Shown here: one piece after another, positions 28,301 to 37,100 of the stretch
Layout of the letters: every line of letters starts with the position of its first letter
Position numbering within the stretch: position 1 is the stretch's first letter
Source of the DNA: Rhizobium aethiopicum
GTDB taxonomy: Bacteria; Pseudomonadota; Alphaproteobacteria; Rhizobiales; Rhizobiaceae
Length of the DNA: 64,000 bases
Direction of reading: 5' to 3'
NCBI RefSeq assembly: GCF_014197535.1
Contig: NZ_JACIFV010000003.1
Coordinates: forward strand, 186,001-250,000
Translations under genes and position numbers: made by a program
The notes under the pieces: model-generated
What the model saw: only the letters and a program-made list of their open reading frames with translations
Told to the model about the DNA's origin: nothing
The model's database searches: none

Positions 28301-28833
28301 ACGCGCATGCCGCGCCCGCCGCCGCCCCAGGAGGCCTTCAGCATAACGGGATAACCGATCTCGGCCGCCATTCTGGCGACTTCCTTCATGTCGTCCGGCA
28401 GCGGCTCGGTTGCCGGCACGACCGGCACGCCGACCGAGATCGCCAGGTTGCGCGCCGCGACCTTGTTGCCGAGCTGGCGCATCGTATCGGCCTTCGGACC
28501 GATGAAGATGATGCCGGCCTTGTTGCAGGCATCGACGAATTCCGGGCTTTCCGACAAGAGGCCGTAGCCCGGATGGATCGCGTCGGCACCGGAAAGCTTG
28601 GCGACGCGGATCACCTCGTCGATCGAAAGATAGCTTTCGATCGGCCCGAGATCACGCGCCAGATGCGGACCGCGTCCGACCTGATAGCTCTCGTCCGCCT
28701 TGAAGCGGTGCAGCGCCAGCTTGTCCTCCTCCGCCCAGATCGCCACCGTTTTTATTCCAAGCTCGTTGGCCGCGCGGAAGACGCGAATGGCTATTTCGGA
28801 GCGGTTGGCAACGAGTATCTTGGATATGGGCAA
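25369..28833 (-). CDS. pyc: pyruvate carboxylase
   Basis: A biotin enzyme of 1154 residues that carboxylates pyruvate to oxaloacetate, replenishing the TCA cycle. The biotin carboxylase domain (about 1-465) has the ATP loop KASWGGGGRGMRV and FIEVNPRIQVEHT. The carboxyltransferase domain (about 530-1000) has the metal/active-site motifs DTTMRDGHQS, HIIALKDMAG (carboxylated Lys) and HFHTHDTSG. The C-terminal BCCP domain has EAMKMET with biotinyl Lys1119. Length and motif positions match the structurally studied R. etli enzyme. It is monocistronic, with a terminator at 25229-25261. Confidence 0.98.
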   Translation of the reverse strand: MPISKILVANRSEIAIRVFRAANELGIKTVAIWAEEDKLALHRFKADESYQVGRGPHLARDLGPIESYLSIDEVIRVAKLSGADAIHPGYGLLSESPEFVDACNKAGIIFIGPKADTMRQLGNKVAARNLAISVGVPVVPATEPLPDDMKEVARMAAEIGYPVMLKASWGGGGRGMRVIRSEADLAKEVTEAKREAMAAFGKDEVYLEKLVERARHVESQILGDTHGNVVHLFERDCSVQRRNQKVVERAPAPYLSEAQRQELAGYSLKIAEATNYIGAGTVEYLMDADTGKFYFIEVNPRIQVEHTVTEVVTGIDIVKAQIHILDGFAIGTPQSGVPKQEDIRLNGHALQCRVTTEDPEHNFIPDYGRITAYRSASGFGIRLDGGTSYSGAIITRYYDPLLVKVTAWAPNPLEAISRMDRALREFRIRGVATNLTFLEAIIGHPKFRDNSYTTRFIDTTPELFQQVKRQDRATKLLTYLADVTVNGHPEAKDRPKPLENAARPVVPYANGNGVKDGTKQLLDTLGPKKFGEWMRNEKRVLLTDTTMRDGHQSLLATRMRTYDIARIAGTYAHALPNLLSLECWGGATFDVSMRFLTEDPWERLALIREGAPNLLLQMLLRGANGVGYTNYPDNVVKYFVRQAAKGGIDLFRVFDCLNWVENMRVSMDAIAEENKLCEAAICYTGDILNSARPKYDLKYYTDLAVELEKAGAHIIALKDMAGLLKPAAAKVLFKTLREATGLPIHFHTHDTSGIAAATVLAAVEAGVDAVDAAMDALSGNTSQPCLGSIVEALSGSERDPGLDPEWIRRISFYWEAVRNQYAAFESDLKGPASEVYLHEMPGGQFTNLKEQARSLGLETRWHQVAQAYADANQMFGDIVKVTPSSKVVGDMALMMVSQDLTVADVVSPDREVSFPESVVSMLKGDLGQPPSGWPEALQKKALKGEKPYTVRPGSLLKEADLDAERKVIEKKLEREVSDFEFASYLMYPKVFTDFALASDTYGPVSVLPTPAYFYGLADGEELFADIEKGKTLVIVNQAMSATDSQGMVTVFFELNGQPRRIKVPDRAHGATGAAVRRKAEVGNAAQVGAPMPGVISRVFASSGQVVSAGDVLVSIEAMKMETAIHAEKDGTIAEVLVKAGDQIDAKDLLVVYGG

Positions 28834-29006
28834 AACGGTCTCCTCCGTCGTTCAGACGCGGGCATGCTGCACCCGCGAAGAAAATTCTTAACTTCTTGTC
28901 ACGGGAAGTTCAATTTCTCTTGCGACTGCGAAATGCACTTTCTCGCCATGCCAGGACATGTCGGCCGGCGGTATGCAGCGATTTCCACCGAGATGGATAG
29001 AAAAGC

Positions 29007-29762
29007 CTAGCTTATCAGACCGTGGCGGAAGGCAAGCGCCACTGCCTGCTGCCTGTTCTTTGCCTTCAGCTTGCCCTGCAGACCGTTCATGTACCAGTCG
29101 ACGGTATGGTTTGAGATCTTCAACATTTTGCTGATCTCCATCGACGTCATGCCTTCGGCAAGATAGTGGAGGATTTCCATCTCGCGCCGCGTCAGCGGCG
29201 TCTCAGTCGGCAGCATCGTTTCCAGCGCCTCAGCCTCGCCTTTCAGGTCAAGCAATCGCCAGAAGGTCTTGCGCGCCACGGCCTCGAGCAGCGCGATTTC
29301 CACCGGCGACAAATCGATCGGCTTGCCGCCGAGGCTGAGGCTGCCGAGAATGCCGTTGCGCCCATGAATCGGAAAGAGATAGCCGTCCTCCAATCCGTGG
29401 CCGAAGGCATCGACCATCATCTGCTCCATGCGGCGCTGATGCGCGTCACCGTCGAAGGCTGCCATGCTCTCCCGCCAGCGGAAGGGCCGTTGCGCATGCG
29501 CGAGATAACGCACCATCGGATCGATCCGGACATATTTTTTTGCGGCATATATCTGTAGCCATTGTTCCGGCCAGCGGCCGGCAAGCGGCGCGGCGCGCAG
29601 TTCGATCTTCTGCTGCGCCGGGTTTTGCTGCAAATGTCGCAGCAGACCGTAATACTCGAAACCGGAACCGTGGAGGACCTGCTCGAGCTCGGTGACGACG
29701 GCGTCCGGATTTGGGCACTCTTCCAGAATGACAAGCAATTGAATTAAAGAATTAATATTCAC
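29007..29762 (-). CDS. LuxR-family quorum-sensing-type regulator (solo)
   Basis: A 251-residue regulator with an N-terminal autoinducer-binding domain and a C-terminal helix-turn-helix. The acyl-homoserine-lactone pocket residues conserved in TraR/LuxR are kept: Trp68, Tyr72, Asp81, Pro82, Trp96 and Gly127. The DNA-binding domain is LTRREMEILHYLAEGMTSME and ISKMLKISNHTVDWYMNGLQ. No luxI-type synthase is within the window, so it is a solo at this locus. It lies upstream of pyc on the same strand; its targets are unknown. Confidence 0.88.
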   Translation of the reverse strand: MNINSLIQLLVILEECPNPDAVVTELEQVLHGSGFEYYGLLRHLQQNPAQQKIELRAAPLAGRWPEQWLQIYAAKKYVRIDPMVRYLAHAQRPFRWRESMAAFDGDAHQRRMEQMMVDAFGHGLEDGYLFPIHGRNGILGSLSLGGKPIDLSPVEIALLEAVARKTFWRLLDLKGEAEALETMLPTETPLTRREMEILHYLAEGMTSMEISKMLKISNHTVDWYMNGLQGKLKAKNRQQAVALAFRHGLIS

Positions 29763-30146
29763 AAATAGCGCCCTTTGTCCGGACCTGATGCCCGCATCCA
29801 GGCCGTTGGCGGCTGTTCAGATTGGTCGCGTAACGGTCTTCTTCAAAAAATGCAGTCTCTAATTTAATGCTGCGCTAAACATCGATTAAAATGCAAGCGC
29901 AAATTGTCGCGAGATATAATCATGGTGGAATTCCGGCGCCAGACCCCGCGCCGAAAAATCTGAGGAGCCCGAGAACGCCTCCGTTCTATCCTATTGAGGC
30001 GGCTTCAAATTCGTCGCAGCTGTGATCGTGCAATCAAGTTAACCACCCGGCGGGTTGAATTCCGAATACTCCGTTAATCGCCGGTTCAGGTAGCCTTTTA
30101 TAGCATCCCATCATTCCCGTTTTCGCAGATGCACAAGAGGTTAGAC
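29763..30146. other. intergenic, LuxR-type / ndvA divergent promoters
   Basis: 384 bases between divergent genes. It is comparatively AT-rich, with short inverted segments near 29936-29955 (GGCGC ... GCGCC), and should carry both promoters. I see no gene, RNA or recognisable operator, in particular no clear 18-20-bp lux-box palindrome. Confidence 0.45.
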
Positions 30147-31910
30147 GTGTCGCTATTCAAGGTCTATGCAAGAGCTCTGCGCTATCTTGGCGCTTACAAG
30201 CTCCGCGTATCCCTGGTCGTTATCGCCAACATTGTTCTGGCGACCATCACCATTGCGGAACCGATCCTGTTCGGTCGCATCATCGATGCGATATCGGGCA
30301 AGGGTGAAGTCAAGCCCATCCTCTTCATGTGGGCTGGTTTCGCCGTGTTCAATACCGTCGCCTTCGTTCTGGTCTCCCGCGAGGCCGACCGGCTTGCCCA
30401 TGGCCGGCGGGCGACGTTGCTGACGGAAGCCTTCGGCCGGATCATTTCCATGCCGCTTGCCTGGCACCATCAGCGCGGCACCTCCAACGCGCTGCATACG
30501 CTGCTGCGTGCCTGCGAGACGCTGTTCGGCCTCTGGCTTGAGTTCATGCGCAATCACCTGTCGACGGTCATTGCGCTGTCCCTGCTGGTGCCGACGGCAA
30601 TGTCGATGGACTTGCGCCTCTCCGCGGTGCTGATCGTGCTTGGCATCGCCTATTGGCTGATCGGCCGCGTGGTCATGAGCCGCACCAAGGATGGCCAGGC
30701 TTCGGTCGAAAACCACTACCATACCGTCTTCTCGCATGTCAGCGATTCGATCAGCAACGTCTCCGTTCTGCATAGCTACAACCGCATCGAAGCGGAAACC
30801 AAGGCGTTGAAATCCTTCGCCAACCGGCTGCTGGAAGCGCAGTATCCGGTGCTCGACTGGTGGGCGCTCGCCAGCGCGCTGAACCGCATGGCCTCGACCA
30901 TCGCGATGATGGTGGTTCTGATCATCGGCACGATGCTCGTCCAGTCCGGCGAGCTGCGCATCGGTGACGTCATTGCCTTCATCGGCTTTGCCAACCTGCT
31001 GATCGCCCGTCTCGACCTGATGCGCCAATTCGCGACGCAGATCTTCGAGGCCCGCTCCAAGCTAGAGGACTTCTACACGCTCGAAGACTCGGTGCGCGAC
31101 CGTGAAGAGCCGGCCGGCAATAGCGAGATCAAGAACGTCAAGGGTGCGGTCGAATTCCGCGACGTCTCCTTCGGCTTCGGCAACAGCTCGCAGGGCCTGC
31201 ACAATGTCTCCTTCTCGGTGAAGGCAGGCCAGACGGTCGCCATCGTCGGCCCGACCGGCGCCGGCAAGACGACGCTGGTCAACCTGCTGCAGCGCGTCTA
31301 CGACCCGCAGGGCGGCCAGATTCTCGTCGACGGCACCGATATCACCAAGGTGACCCGGAAGTCGCTGCGTCGCCATATCGCGACCGTCTTCCAGGATGCG
31401 GGCCTGCTGAATCGCTCGATCAGCGACAATATCCGCCTCGGCCGCGAAGGTGCGAGCGAGGAAGACATGCGCCGTGCGGCCGAAGCCGCCGCCGCCGCCG
31501 ACTTCATCGAGACCCGTGAGGATCGTTACGATACCCATGTCGGCGAACGCGGCAACAAGCTCTCCGGCGGTGAACGTCAGCGCATCGCGATTGCCCGCGC
31601 CATCCTCAAGGATGCGCCGATCCTGGTGCTCGATGAAGCGACCTCGGCGCTCGACGTCGAAACCGAAGCCCGCGTCAAGGCCGCGATCGACAATCTGCGG
31701 CAGAACCGCACCACCTTCATCATCGCCCACCGTCTCTCGACGGTCCGCGAAGCGGACATGGTGCTCTTCCTTGACGACGGCCGTGTCGCCGAACAGGGCA
31801 GCTTCGATGAGCTCAGCCACAGCAACGGCCGTTTCGCCGCGCTGCTGCGCGCCAGCGGCATCCTGACGGACGAAGAAGTCCGCAAGGCCCACACCACCGA
31901 AGCCGCCTGA
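30147..31910 (+). CDS. ndvA: cyclic beta-1,2-glucan ABC exporter
   Basis: A fused exporter of 587 residues: six-helix membrane domain to ~residue 310, then an ATPase domain with Walker A GPTGAGKTT, signature LSGGERQR, Walker B ILVLDEATSALD and switch His in IIAHRLST. It matches NdvA/ChvA, which moves cyclic beta-1,2-glucan to the periplasm and is needed for hypo-osmotic growth, nodule invasion and attachment. I chose GTG 30147 (MSLFKVYARALRYLG) because AAGAGG lies 6 bases upstream; the ATG at 30129 would add six residues. A clear terminator follows. ndvB, the synthase, is 2.3 kb away on the other strand. Confidence 0.97.
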   Translation: MSLFKVYARALRYLGAYKLRVSLVVIANIVLATITIAEPILFGRIIDAISGKGEVKPILFMWAGFAVFNTVAFVLVSREADRLAHGRRATLLTEAFGRIISMPLAWHHQRGTSNALHTLLRACETLFGLWLEFMRNHLSTVIALSLLVPTAMSMDLRLSAVLIVLGIAYWLIGRVVMSRTKDGQASVENHYHTVFSHVSDSISNVSVLHSYNRIEAETKALKSFANRLLEAQYPVLDWWALASALNRMASTIAMMVVLIIGTMLVQSGELRIGDVIAFIGFANLLIARLDLMRQFATQIFEARSKLEDFYTLEDSVRDREEPAGNSEIKNVKGAVEFRDVSFGFGNSSQGLHNVSFSVKAGQTVAIVGPTGAGKTTLVNLLQRVYDPQGGQILVDGTDITKVTRKSLRRHIATVFQDAGLLNRSISDNIRLGREGASEEDMRRAAEAAAAADFIETREDRYDTHVGERGNKLSGGERQRIAIARAILKDAPILVLDEATSALDVETEARVKAAIDNLRQNRTTFIIAHRLSTVREADMVLFLDDGRVAEQGSFDELSHSNGRFAALLRASGILTDEEVRKAHTTEAA

Positions 31911-31932
31911 GCGCTTCAGGTTACAGGATAAA

Positions 31933-31963
31933 GCCGGAAGGAGCGATCCTTCCGGCCTTTTTG
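31933..31963 (+). terminator. ndvA terminator
   Basis: GCCGGAAGGA and TCCTTCCGGC form a 10-bp stem with a GCGA loop, followed by CTTTTTG on the plus strand. Confidence 0.92.
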
Positions 31964-32066
31964 TTTGGTGACGATTAAGGGCGTTGCATTGAACTCGGTT
32001 CATACGCCACGCTTGAAGACTTTGCTTCCTCCCAGAGCCGCTGCGGGCGACCATGCGTCGGCCACA

Positions 32067-32266
32067 TGCCGTGTGGCACCCCCCTCTGCCCTGCCGGGCA
32101 TCTCCCCCACAGGTCGGGAGATCGGCTGGTCGCAACGGTTTCGCCAAACAACAGTGCTTGCCAATCAGTAGAATCCTAGAAAGGGAACGAGCAATCGCCT
32201 CTTGCTGATCTCCACCCTTGTTGTGGGGGAGATGCCCGGCAGGGCAGAGGGGGGTGCCGCACGGCA
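32067..32266. repeat. 45-bp inverted repeat (arms 32067-32111, 32222-32266)
   Basis: The arms are reverse complements at 44 of 45 positions and are 110 bases apart. The unit includes GGCACCCCCCTCTGCCCTGC, which resembles a dispersed rhizobial palindromic element. It fills the otherwise gene-free stretch between ndvA and the glyoxalase-fold gene. Confidence 0.9.
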
Positions 32267-32353
32267 CAGCCTCTCCGCTGAGATCAAGACAGATTGATCC
32301 CCCTACCGTTCTTCCCTAACCTCCTGCTGTCCCCAAGCACAGGAGAAAAACCC

Positions 32354-32707
32354 ATGAAGGTCCTGCGTATTGTCGCCAACATCGAGGCGCCGGACATTAC
32401 TCCGGCCAAACGCTTCTATGAGGATATTCTGGGGCTTGATCTGATGATGGATCTCGGCTGGATCGTCACGTTCGGCGCGAATACTTCCATGAAGGTTCAG
32501 CTCAGTGTCGCCAGCCAAGGCGGCTCCGGGACTCCGGTGCCCGATCTCTCCATCGAGGTGGATGATCTCGATGCTGCTTTCGAGGCGATGACGGCCGCCG
32601 GCGTTCCGATCGAATACGGTCCGGCCGACGAGCCCTGGGGCGTCAGGCGCTTCTACGTGCGCGATCCTTTCGACCGGCTGGTGAATATTCTCGTTCATAA
32701 AAGTTGA
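32354..32707 (+). CDS. glyoxalase/bleomycin-resistance fold protein
   Basis: A 117-residue vicinal-oxygen-chelate fold protein. Two beta-alpha-beta-beta-beta modules are visible: MKVLRIVANIEAPDITPAKR with FYEDILGLDL, and SIEVDDLDAAFEAMTAAGVP with RRFYVRDPFDRLVNILVH. It could be a lyase, dioxygenase or antibiotic-binding protein; the metal ligands are not clear enough to decide. ATG 32354 follows AGGAGA. Confidence 0.85.
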   Translation: MKVLRIVANIEAPDITPAKRFYEDILGLDLMMDLGWIVTFGANTSMKVQLSVASQGGSGTPVPDLSIEVDDLDAAFEAMTAAGVPIEYGPADEPWGVRRFYVRDPFDRLVNILVHKS

Positions 32708-32750
32708 GCCGGCGGCATTACAGCGGGCCGATGTGCGGGCTCATAGTGTT

Positions 32751-32790
32751 AGAGCGTCCGTTGTGCGTCCGAAAGGACGCACAACGCTCT
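32751..32790. terminator. hairpin between convergent glyoxalase-fold gene and opgC
   Basis: GTTGTGCGTCC and GGACGCACAAC pair around a GAAA loop, and flanking AGAGC/GCTCT pair too with a 4-base bulge. It lies 43 bases after one stop and 39 before the other and may end both transcripts. There is no T run, and it resembles dispersed rhizobial hairpin repeats. Confidence 0.55.
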
Positions 32791-32828
32791 CAGCCCGTCG
32801 CTCTTCAATCAGATCAGACCAGGGATTC

Positions 32829-34067
32829 CTATTTCCGATTGGTCCGGCGATAGGTATTCGCCGCTCCGCCGACTCGCACAGGCACAGGGACGGCGGCAAT
32901 CTCCGTCACGAGCTTGTGCTTGATCTTGCCCAGCTGGCGCTTGTGCTCGAGGTAGTAGGCATAGGCGAATTGCGTCGCGATGCCCACGATCACGAAGAGC
33001 GGACCGACCAGCGGATCCTTGTTGGTGATATAGAGCACGACCTGGCCGATCATGGCGAGGATCGTGCCGGCAACGAAAATGTTCAGCGAATGCCGGCCGA
33101 GGATCGTCAGCGGGTGTTCGGCGGGGCGCCGCAGGATGCGCGAGAACGCCGGGATACTGATGATGAGATAGGTCAGCGCCAGCACATGCAGCAGCCGCGG
33201 CAGCGACAGGAAGGTCTTGTCGAAACCGGTGATGACGGTGGGCAGGCCGAGCGCCGCCAGCGAATTGCCGAAAATCCACAGATGGCCGGTTACCCAGACG
33301 AAGGACAGCAGGACATAGAAGGCGGCAGCCGCAAGCAGCAGCGGATGCCGCGGGATCGTGCCGCCGCGCTTGATATGCAGGATCGAAACAATTCCAATCG
33401 AAAACAGGAACTGCCAGGAGAGCGGATTGAGGAACCAGTAGCCCTCTATCAGCAAATTGTGCGGGGCCACCTCGTAAATGCCGGCCAGCAGCCAGACCGT
33501 GCCGGAAACGGCGAGCGCCAGAAGCGGGCTTCGCTCGTTGAGGAGCAGGATGATCGGCACCATCAGCAACAATGCGCCATACATCGGCAGGATATTGTTG
33601 TAGCCGATCTGGTGACCGAGCAGCAGCAGCGCCGGAATGCCTTCCTTCAGGTTCATCAGAACCGCCAGGATGTTGATCTCAACCAGCAGCCCCGGCCGGT
33701 GAAACAGCCAAGCACCACAGATGAAAAGCGCCAGCGTCATGAAGGTGGTGATCATATGCGCAAGGTAAAGCGTGAAGGCGCGCCGCGCCGCCTTGATCGC
33801 CGTCTTGATGCGGCCGCCCGGCTTGAAGCGGGAACCATAGGCGAGGCCGACGGCGATGCCGGAGATCAGGACGAAGGCCTCGGCGGCATCGGAAAAGCCG
33901 AAATTCTTCGTCGTCACATATTCGAAGATCTGTCCGGGAACATGATTGATGAAAATCATGATCAGGGCCAGGCCACGCAGCACGTCAAGCCTTGTGTCGC
34001 GCCCCGTCGCAGCAGCGGATGAGGAACTGCGCTCGGTGCCGATGGCTTCGGTCAGCGTGCTTGCCAT
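32829..34067 (-). CDS. opgC: OpgC-family glucan-modifying membrane acyltransferase
   Basis: A 412-residue polytopic membrane protein with about ten helices. The N-terminal RLDVLRGLALIMIFINHVPG motif is typical of the OpgC family, which adds succinyl groups to osmoregulated periplasmic glucans. ATG 34067 follows AGGAGA. The gene lies 101 bases downstream of ndvB on the same strand, so it very likely modifies the cyclic beta-1,2-glucan made by NdvB. The chemical group added is inferred from the family, not shown here. Confidence 0.9.
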   Translation of the reverse strand: MASTLTEAIGTERSSSSAAATGRDTRLDVLRGLALIMIFINHVPGQIFEYVTTKNFGFSDAAEAFVLISGIAVGLAYGSRFKPGGRIKTAIKAARRAFTLYLAHMITTFMTLALFICGAWLFHRPGLLVEINILAVLMNLKEGIPALLLLGHQIGYNNILPMYGALLLMVPIILLLNERSPLLALAVSGTVWLLAGIYEVAPHNLLIEGYWFLNPLSWQFLFSIGIVSILHIKRGGTIPRHPLLLAAAAFYVLLSFVWVTGHLWIFGNSLAALGLPTVITGFDKTFLSLPRLLHVLALTYLIISIPAFSRILRRPAEHPLTILGRHSLNIFVAGTILAMIGQVVLYITNKDPLVGPLFVIVGIATQFAYAYYLEHKRQLGKIKHKLVTEIAAVPVPVRVGGAANTYRRTNRK

Positions 34068-34103
34068 ATGGGTTTCTCCTGTTATCCGATTTTGCAAACG
34101 CGA

Positions 34104-34134
34104 CGGCGGCCAAAAGGGTTCCTTTTGGCCGCCG
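34104..34134 (-). terminator. intercistronic hairpin between ndvB and opgC
   Basis: CGGCGGCCAAAAGG and CCTTTTGGCCGCCG form a perfect 14-bp stem with a 3-base loop. No T run follows on the minus strand, so partial termination or mRNA 3'-end protection for ndvB is more likely than full termination. Confidence 0.6.
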
Positions 34135-34168
34135 CGAATCGCCGTGTTCTTCAGCGTGGAGAACGCTG

Positions 34169-37100
34169 TTATCCGAGCGGATATCCCTCTTCGGGATCGG
34201 TGACTTCGCTGCCGTTGATCGACAGAGTGTAGCCGCTGGCATTGGACGCTTTTGAGACCGAAATGCGGTATTTGACGCCGCCCCGCTCCACCTCCGCCGC
34301 AAAACCGTCCCATTCCGACGGGAGCGACGGACGCACATGGAGCCGGCCATCCTTCAACCGGATACCGAGAATGCCCTCGACGGCGGCCCGGTAGAGCCAG
34401 CCGGCCGATCCGGTATACCAGGTCCAGCCGCCGCGCGACGTATAAGGCTCATGCCCATAGACGTCGGCTGCCACGACATAGGGTTCGACCCGGTATTGTT
34501 CGGCCGAAGCCTTGTCGAGCGCATGCGTGATCGGATTGAGGATCTGGAAGCAGCGCAGCGCGTCGTCGCCACGCTTCAGCTCTGCGAGCGCCATCACCAC
34601 CCAGGTCGCGGCATGGGTATATTGGCCGCCGTTTTCACGCACGCCCGGGGGATAGGCCTTGATGTAACCGGGATCTCTGGCGGAATTGACGAAAGGCGGC
34701 GTGAACAGCCGAATGATGCGCGCCTCCTCATCGACCAGTTGGTCGAGTACGGCATCCATCGCCTTTCCGGCACGGGCTGGGTCGCCCTCGCCGGACAGAA
34801 CGCTCCAGGATTGCGCGATGGAGTCGATCCGGCATTCCGGGCTTTCCTTGGAGCCGAGCAACGCACCGTCATCGAATGTGCCGCGGCGATAGTAGCTGCC
34901 GTCCCACGCCGCAATTTCGAGCGCCTTCTTCAATTCGGCGAGATGGGCCGACCAGCGCTCCACCCGGGCCGTATCGCCGCGCTCTTCTGCATAGGGAATG
35001 AAGGCGCGCAATGCACCCGCCAGGAACCAGCCGAGCCAGACGCTGGTGCCGCGCCCGCCGATGCCGACGCGGTTCATGCCGTCGTTCCAGTCACCGCCGA
35101 GGAATAGCGGCAGACCGTTCGCGCCCTTGCGGGCGACGGCGAGATCGAGCGCCAGGGCCGCATGTTCATAGACACTCGCCTTGTCCTCCGAAATCTCCGG
35201 CTTGTAGAACGAGTCGTGCTGACCTTCGAGAAGAGCGGGGCCTTCCAGGAAGGCAAGCTCCTCGTCGAGTACGCTCTTGTCGCCGGTGACGCTGCAATAA
35301 TGCTGGATCGCGTAGCTCAGCCAGACGACGTCATCCGAAATCAAGGTGCGAACGCCCGCACCCGTTCCCGGCAGCCACCAATGCTGAACGTCGCCTTCGC
35401 GGAACTGCCGTGAGGCGGCATTCAGAATCTGCCGCCGGGCGATCGAGGGTTCGTGCATCAGGAAGGCCAGCGTATCCTGCAACTGGTCGCGGAAACCGAA
35501 GGCGCCGCTTGCCTGGTAGAAGGCGGTGCGGGCCATGATGCGGCAGCCGAGGCTCTGATAAGGCAGCCAGGTGTTGACGAGATTGTTCATCCCGCGATCC
35601 GGCGTCGAGATCTGCAGCCTGCCGGTGAAATCCCGCCAGAAGGCGCGGTTTGCCTCGACCGCATCGTCGAACGAAGACTTGCGGATCTCGGCGATCAAGG
35701 CGCGCGCTTCTTCTTCCGTCAGGGTATCGCCGAGGAAGAAGGTGACGTCGCGCTCTTCGCCGGCCCCGAGTTCGATGTCGATCGCCAGAGCCGCGGCCGG
35801 ATCGCCATCGAGATCGGTGACGCCCGAAAGCGGGGCTGCGGAGGTGACGGCCTGAGGCATCTGGATCGTGCCAGCCTTGCCGATAAATTCGCGCCGGCTA
35901 GCCGAGAAGCTTGAAAGCGTCTCGCTCGCCGCGAAGAAGGCGGTTCGGTTGGAAAAATCGATGCTGTAGGGATTGGTGGCAAAGAGCGCCCCCGTCTCCC
36001 CGTCATGGCTCGACAGGATGAAGGGTGCGGTGCGTCCGGGATTGCTGCCGAGAACCCATTCGACGTAGCCATAGAGACGCAGCTTGCGGCCGGTCGAACC
36101 GGTGTTGCGCAGGCGCAGGCGCTGCAGTTTCACCGGCTTCTCGCGGTCGATCGTTTGTGTCAGCTCGAGCGCAATTTCGTGCTGAACGGTGGAGAAGACC
36201 GAATAGCCGAGCCCGTGGCGGGCTTCGAAGCGGATATCCGGCCGGCGCGAAAGCGCTGCGAACGGCGTCATGACGGCGCCGCTTTCGAGATCGGCGAGAT
36301 AGAAGGCCTCGCCCGACCGGTTGACCACCGCATCGTTCGACCAGGACGTCAGCTGATAATCGCGCGAATTGACGCTCCAGGTGAAACCTGCGCCTTCGGC
36401 CGACACGTGGAAGCCAAACCTGTCGTTGGAGATGACGTTGATCCAAGGCTGCGGCGTCGCATGACCTCCGGGCAAGCGAACGACATATTCGCGGCCGTCG
36501 CGGGCAAAGCCGCCGATACCGTTCCAGAAGTCGAGATCGCCTTCTTCCTCGATGAGGACAGCGGGCACGACGGGCGGCGGCACCGGCGCGACACGCTTGA
36601 CCGGGACCTTGTTGCGCTCGGCCCGTTCCATCTCCTGCAGCTCCTCCTTGGAGGGGGCGAACAGTGCCACGGCGCGGTTGATCTGGTCGACCACCTTGCC
36701 GTTCTTCGCATGCAGGGTGACGCGGGAAGCCGCGATCAGTGCCTTGTAAGTTTCCTCCTCCATCAGGTCCTTGCGAACCGCGAAAATATGCTGGCGCAAG
36801 CCGTCGGCCTGACCCATGCGGCGTACGTTCTCGCACATGGCGTCGAGTGCGTGTTGCATGTCCTGCGCATAGGAAGAGGCGCGTTCGTTCATGATGACGA
36901 GATCGGCGGTGACGCCGCGCGAGCGCAGATATTCCTGCGCCAGCAATGCCTCGCGGGCGATATCGAGATCCATGTCGTCGTTGACGCGCAGCGTGAAGAG
37001 CGGGAAATCGCCGGAGATCGCCAGCGGCCAGAGCGCCGATTGCGATTGCAGGCCGGCCTCGACCGTCGCCTCATCCTTGCGCAGCTGCATGTCGGGATAG

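Noticed and set aside
26248..29010. 920-codon open frame antisense to pyruvate carboxylase
   Set aside because: It mirrors the codon periodicity of pyc, which is complete and conserved over 1154 residues on the other strand.
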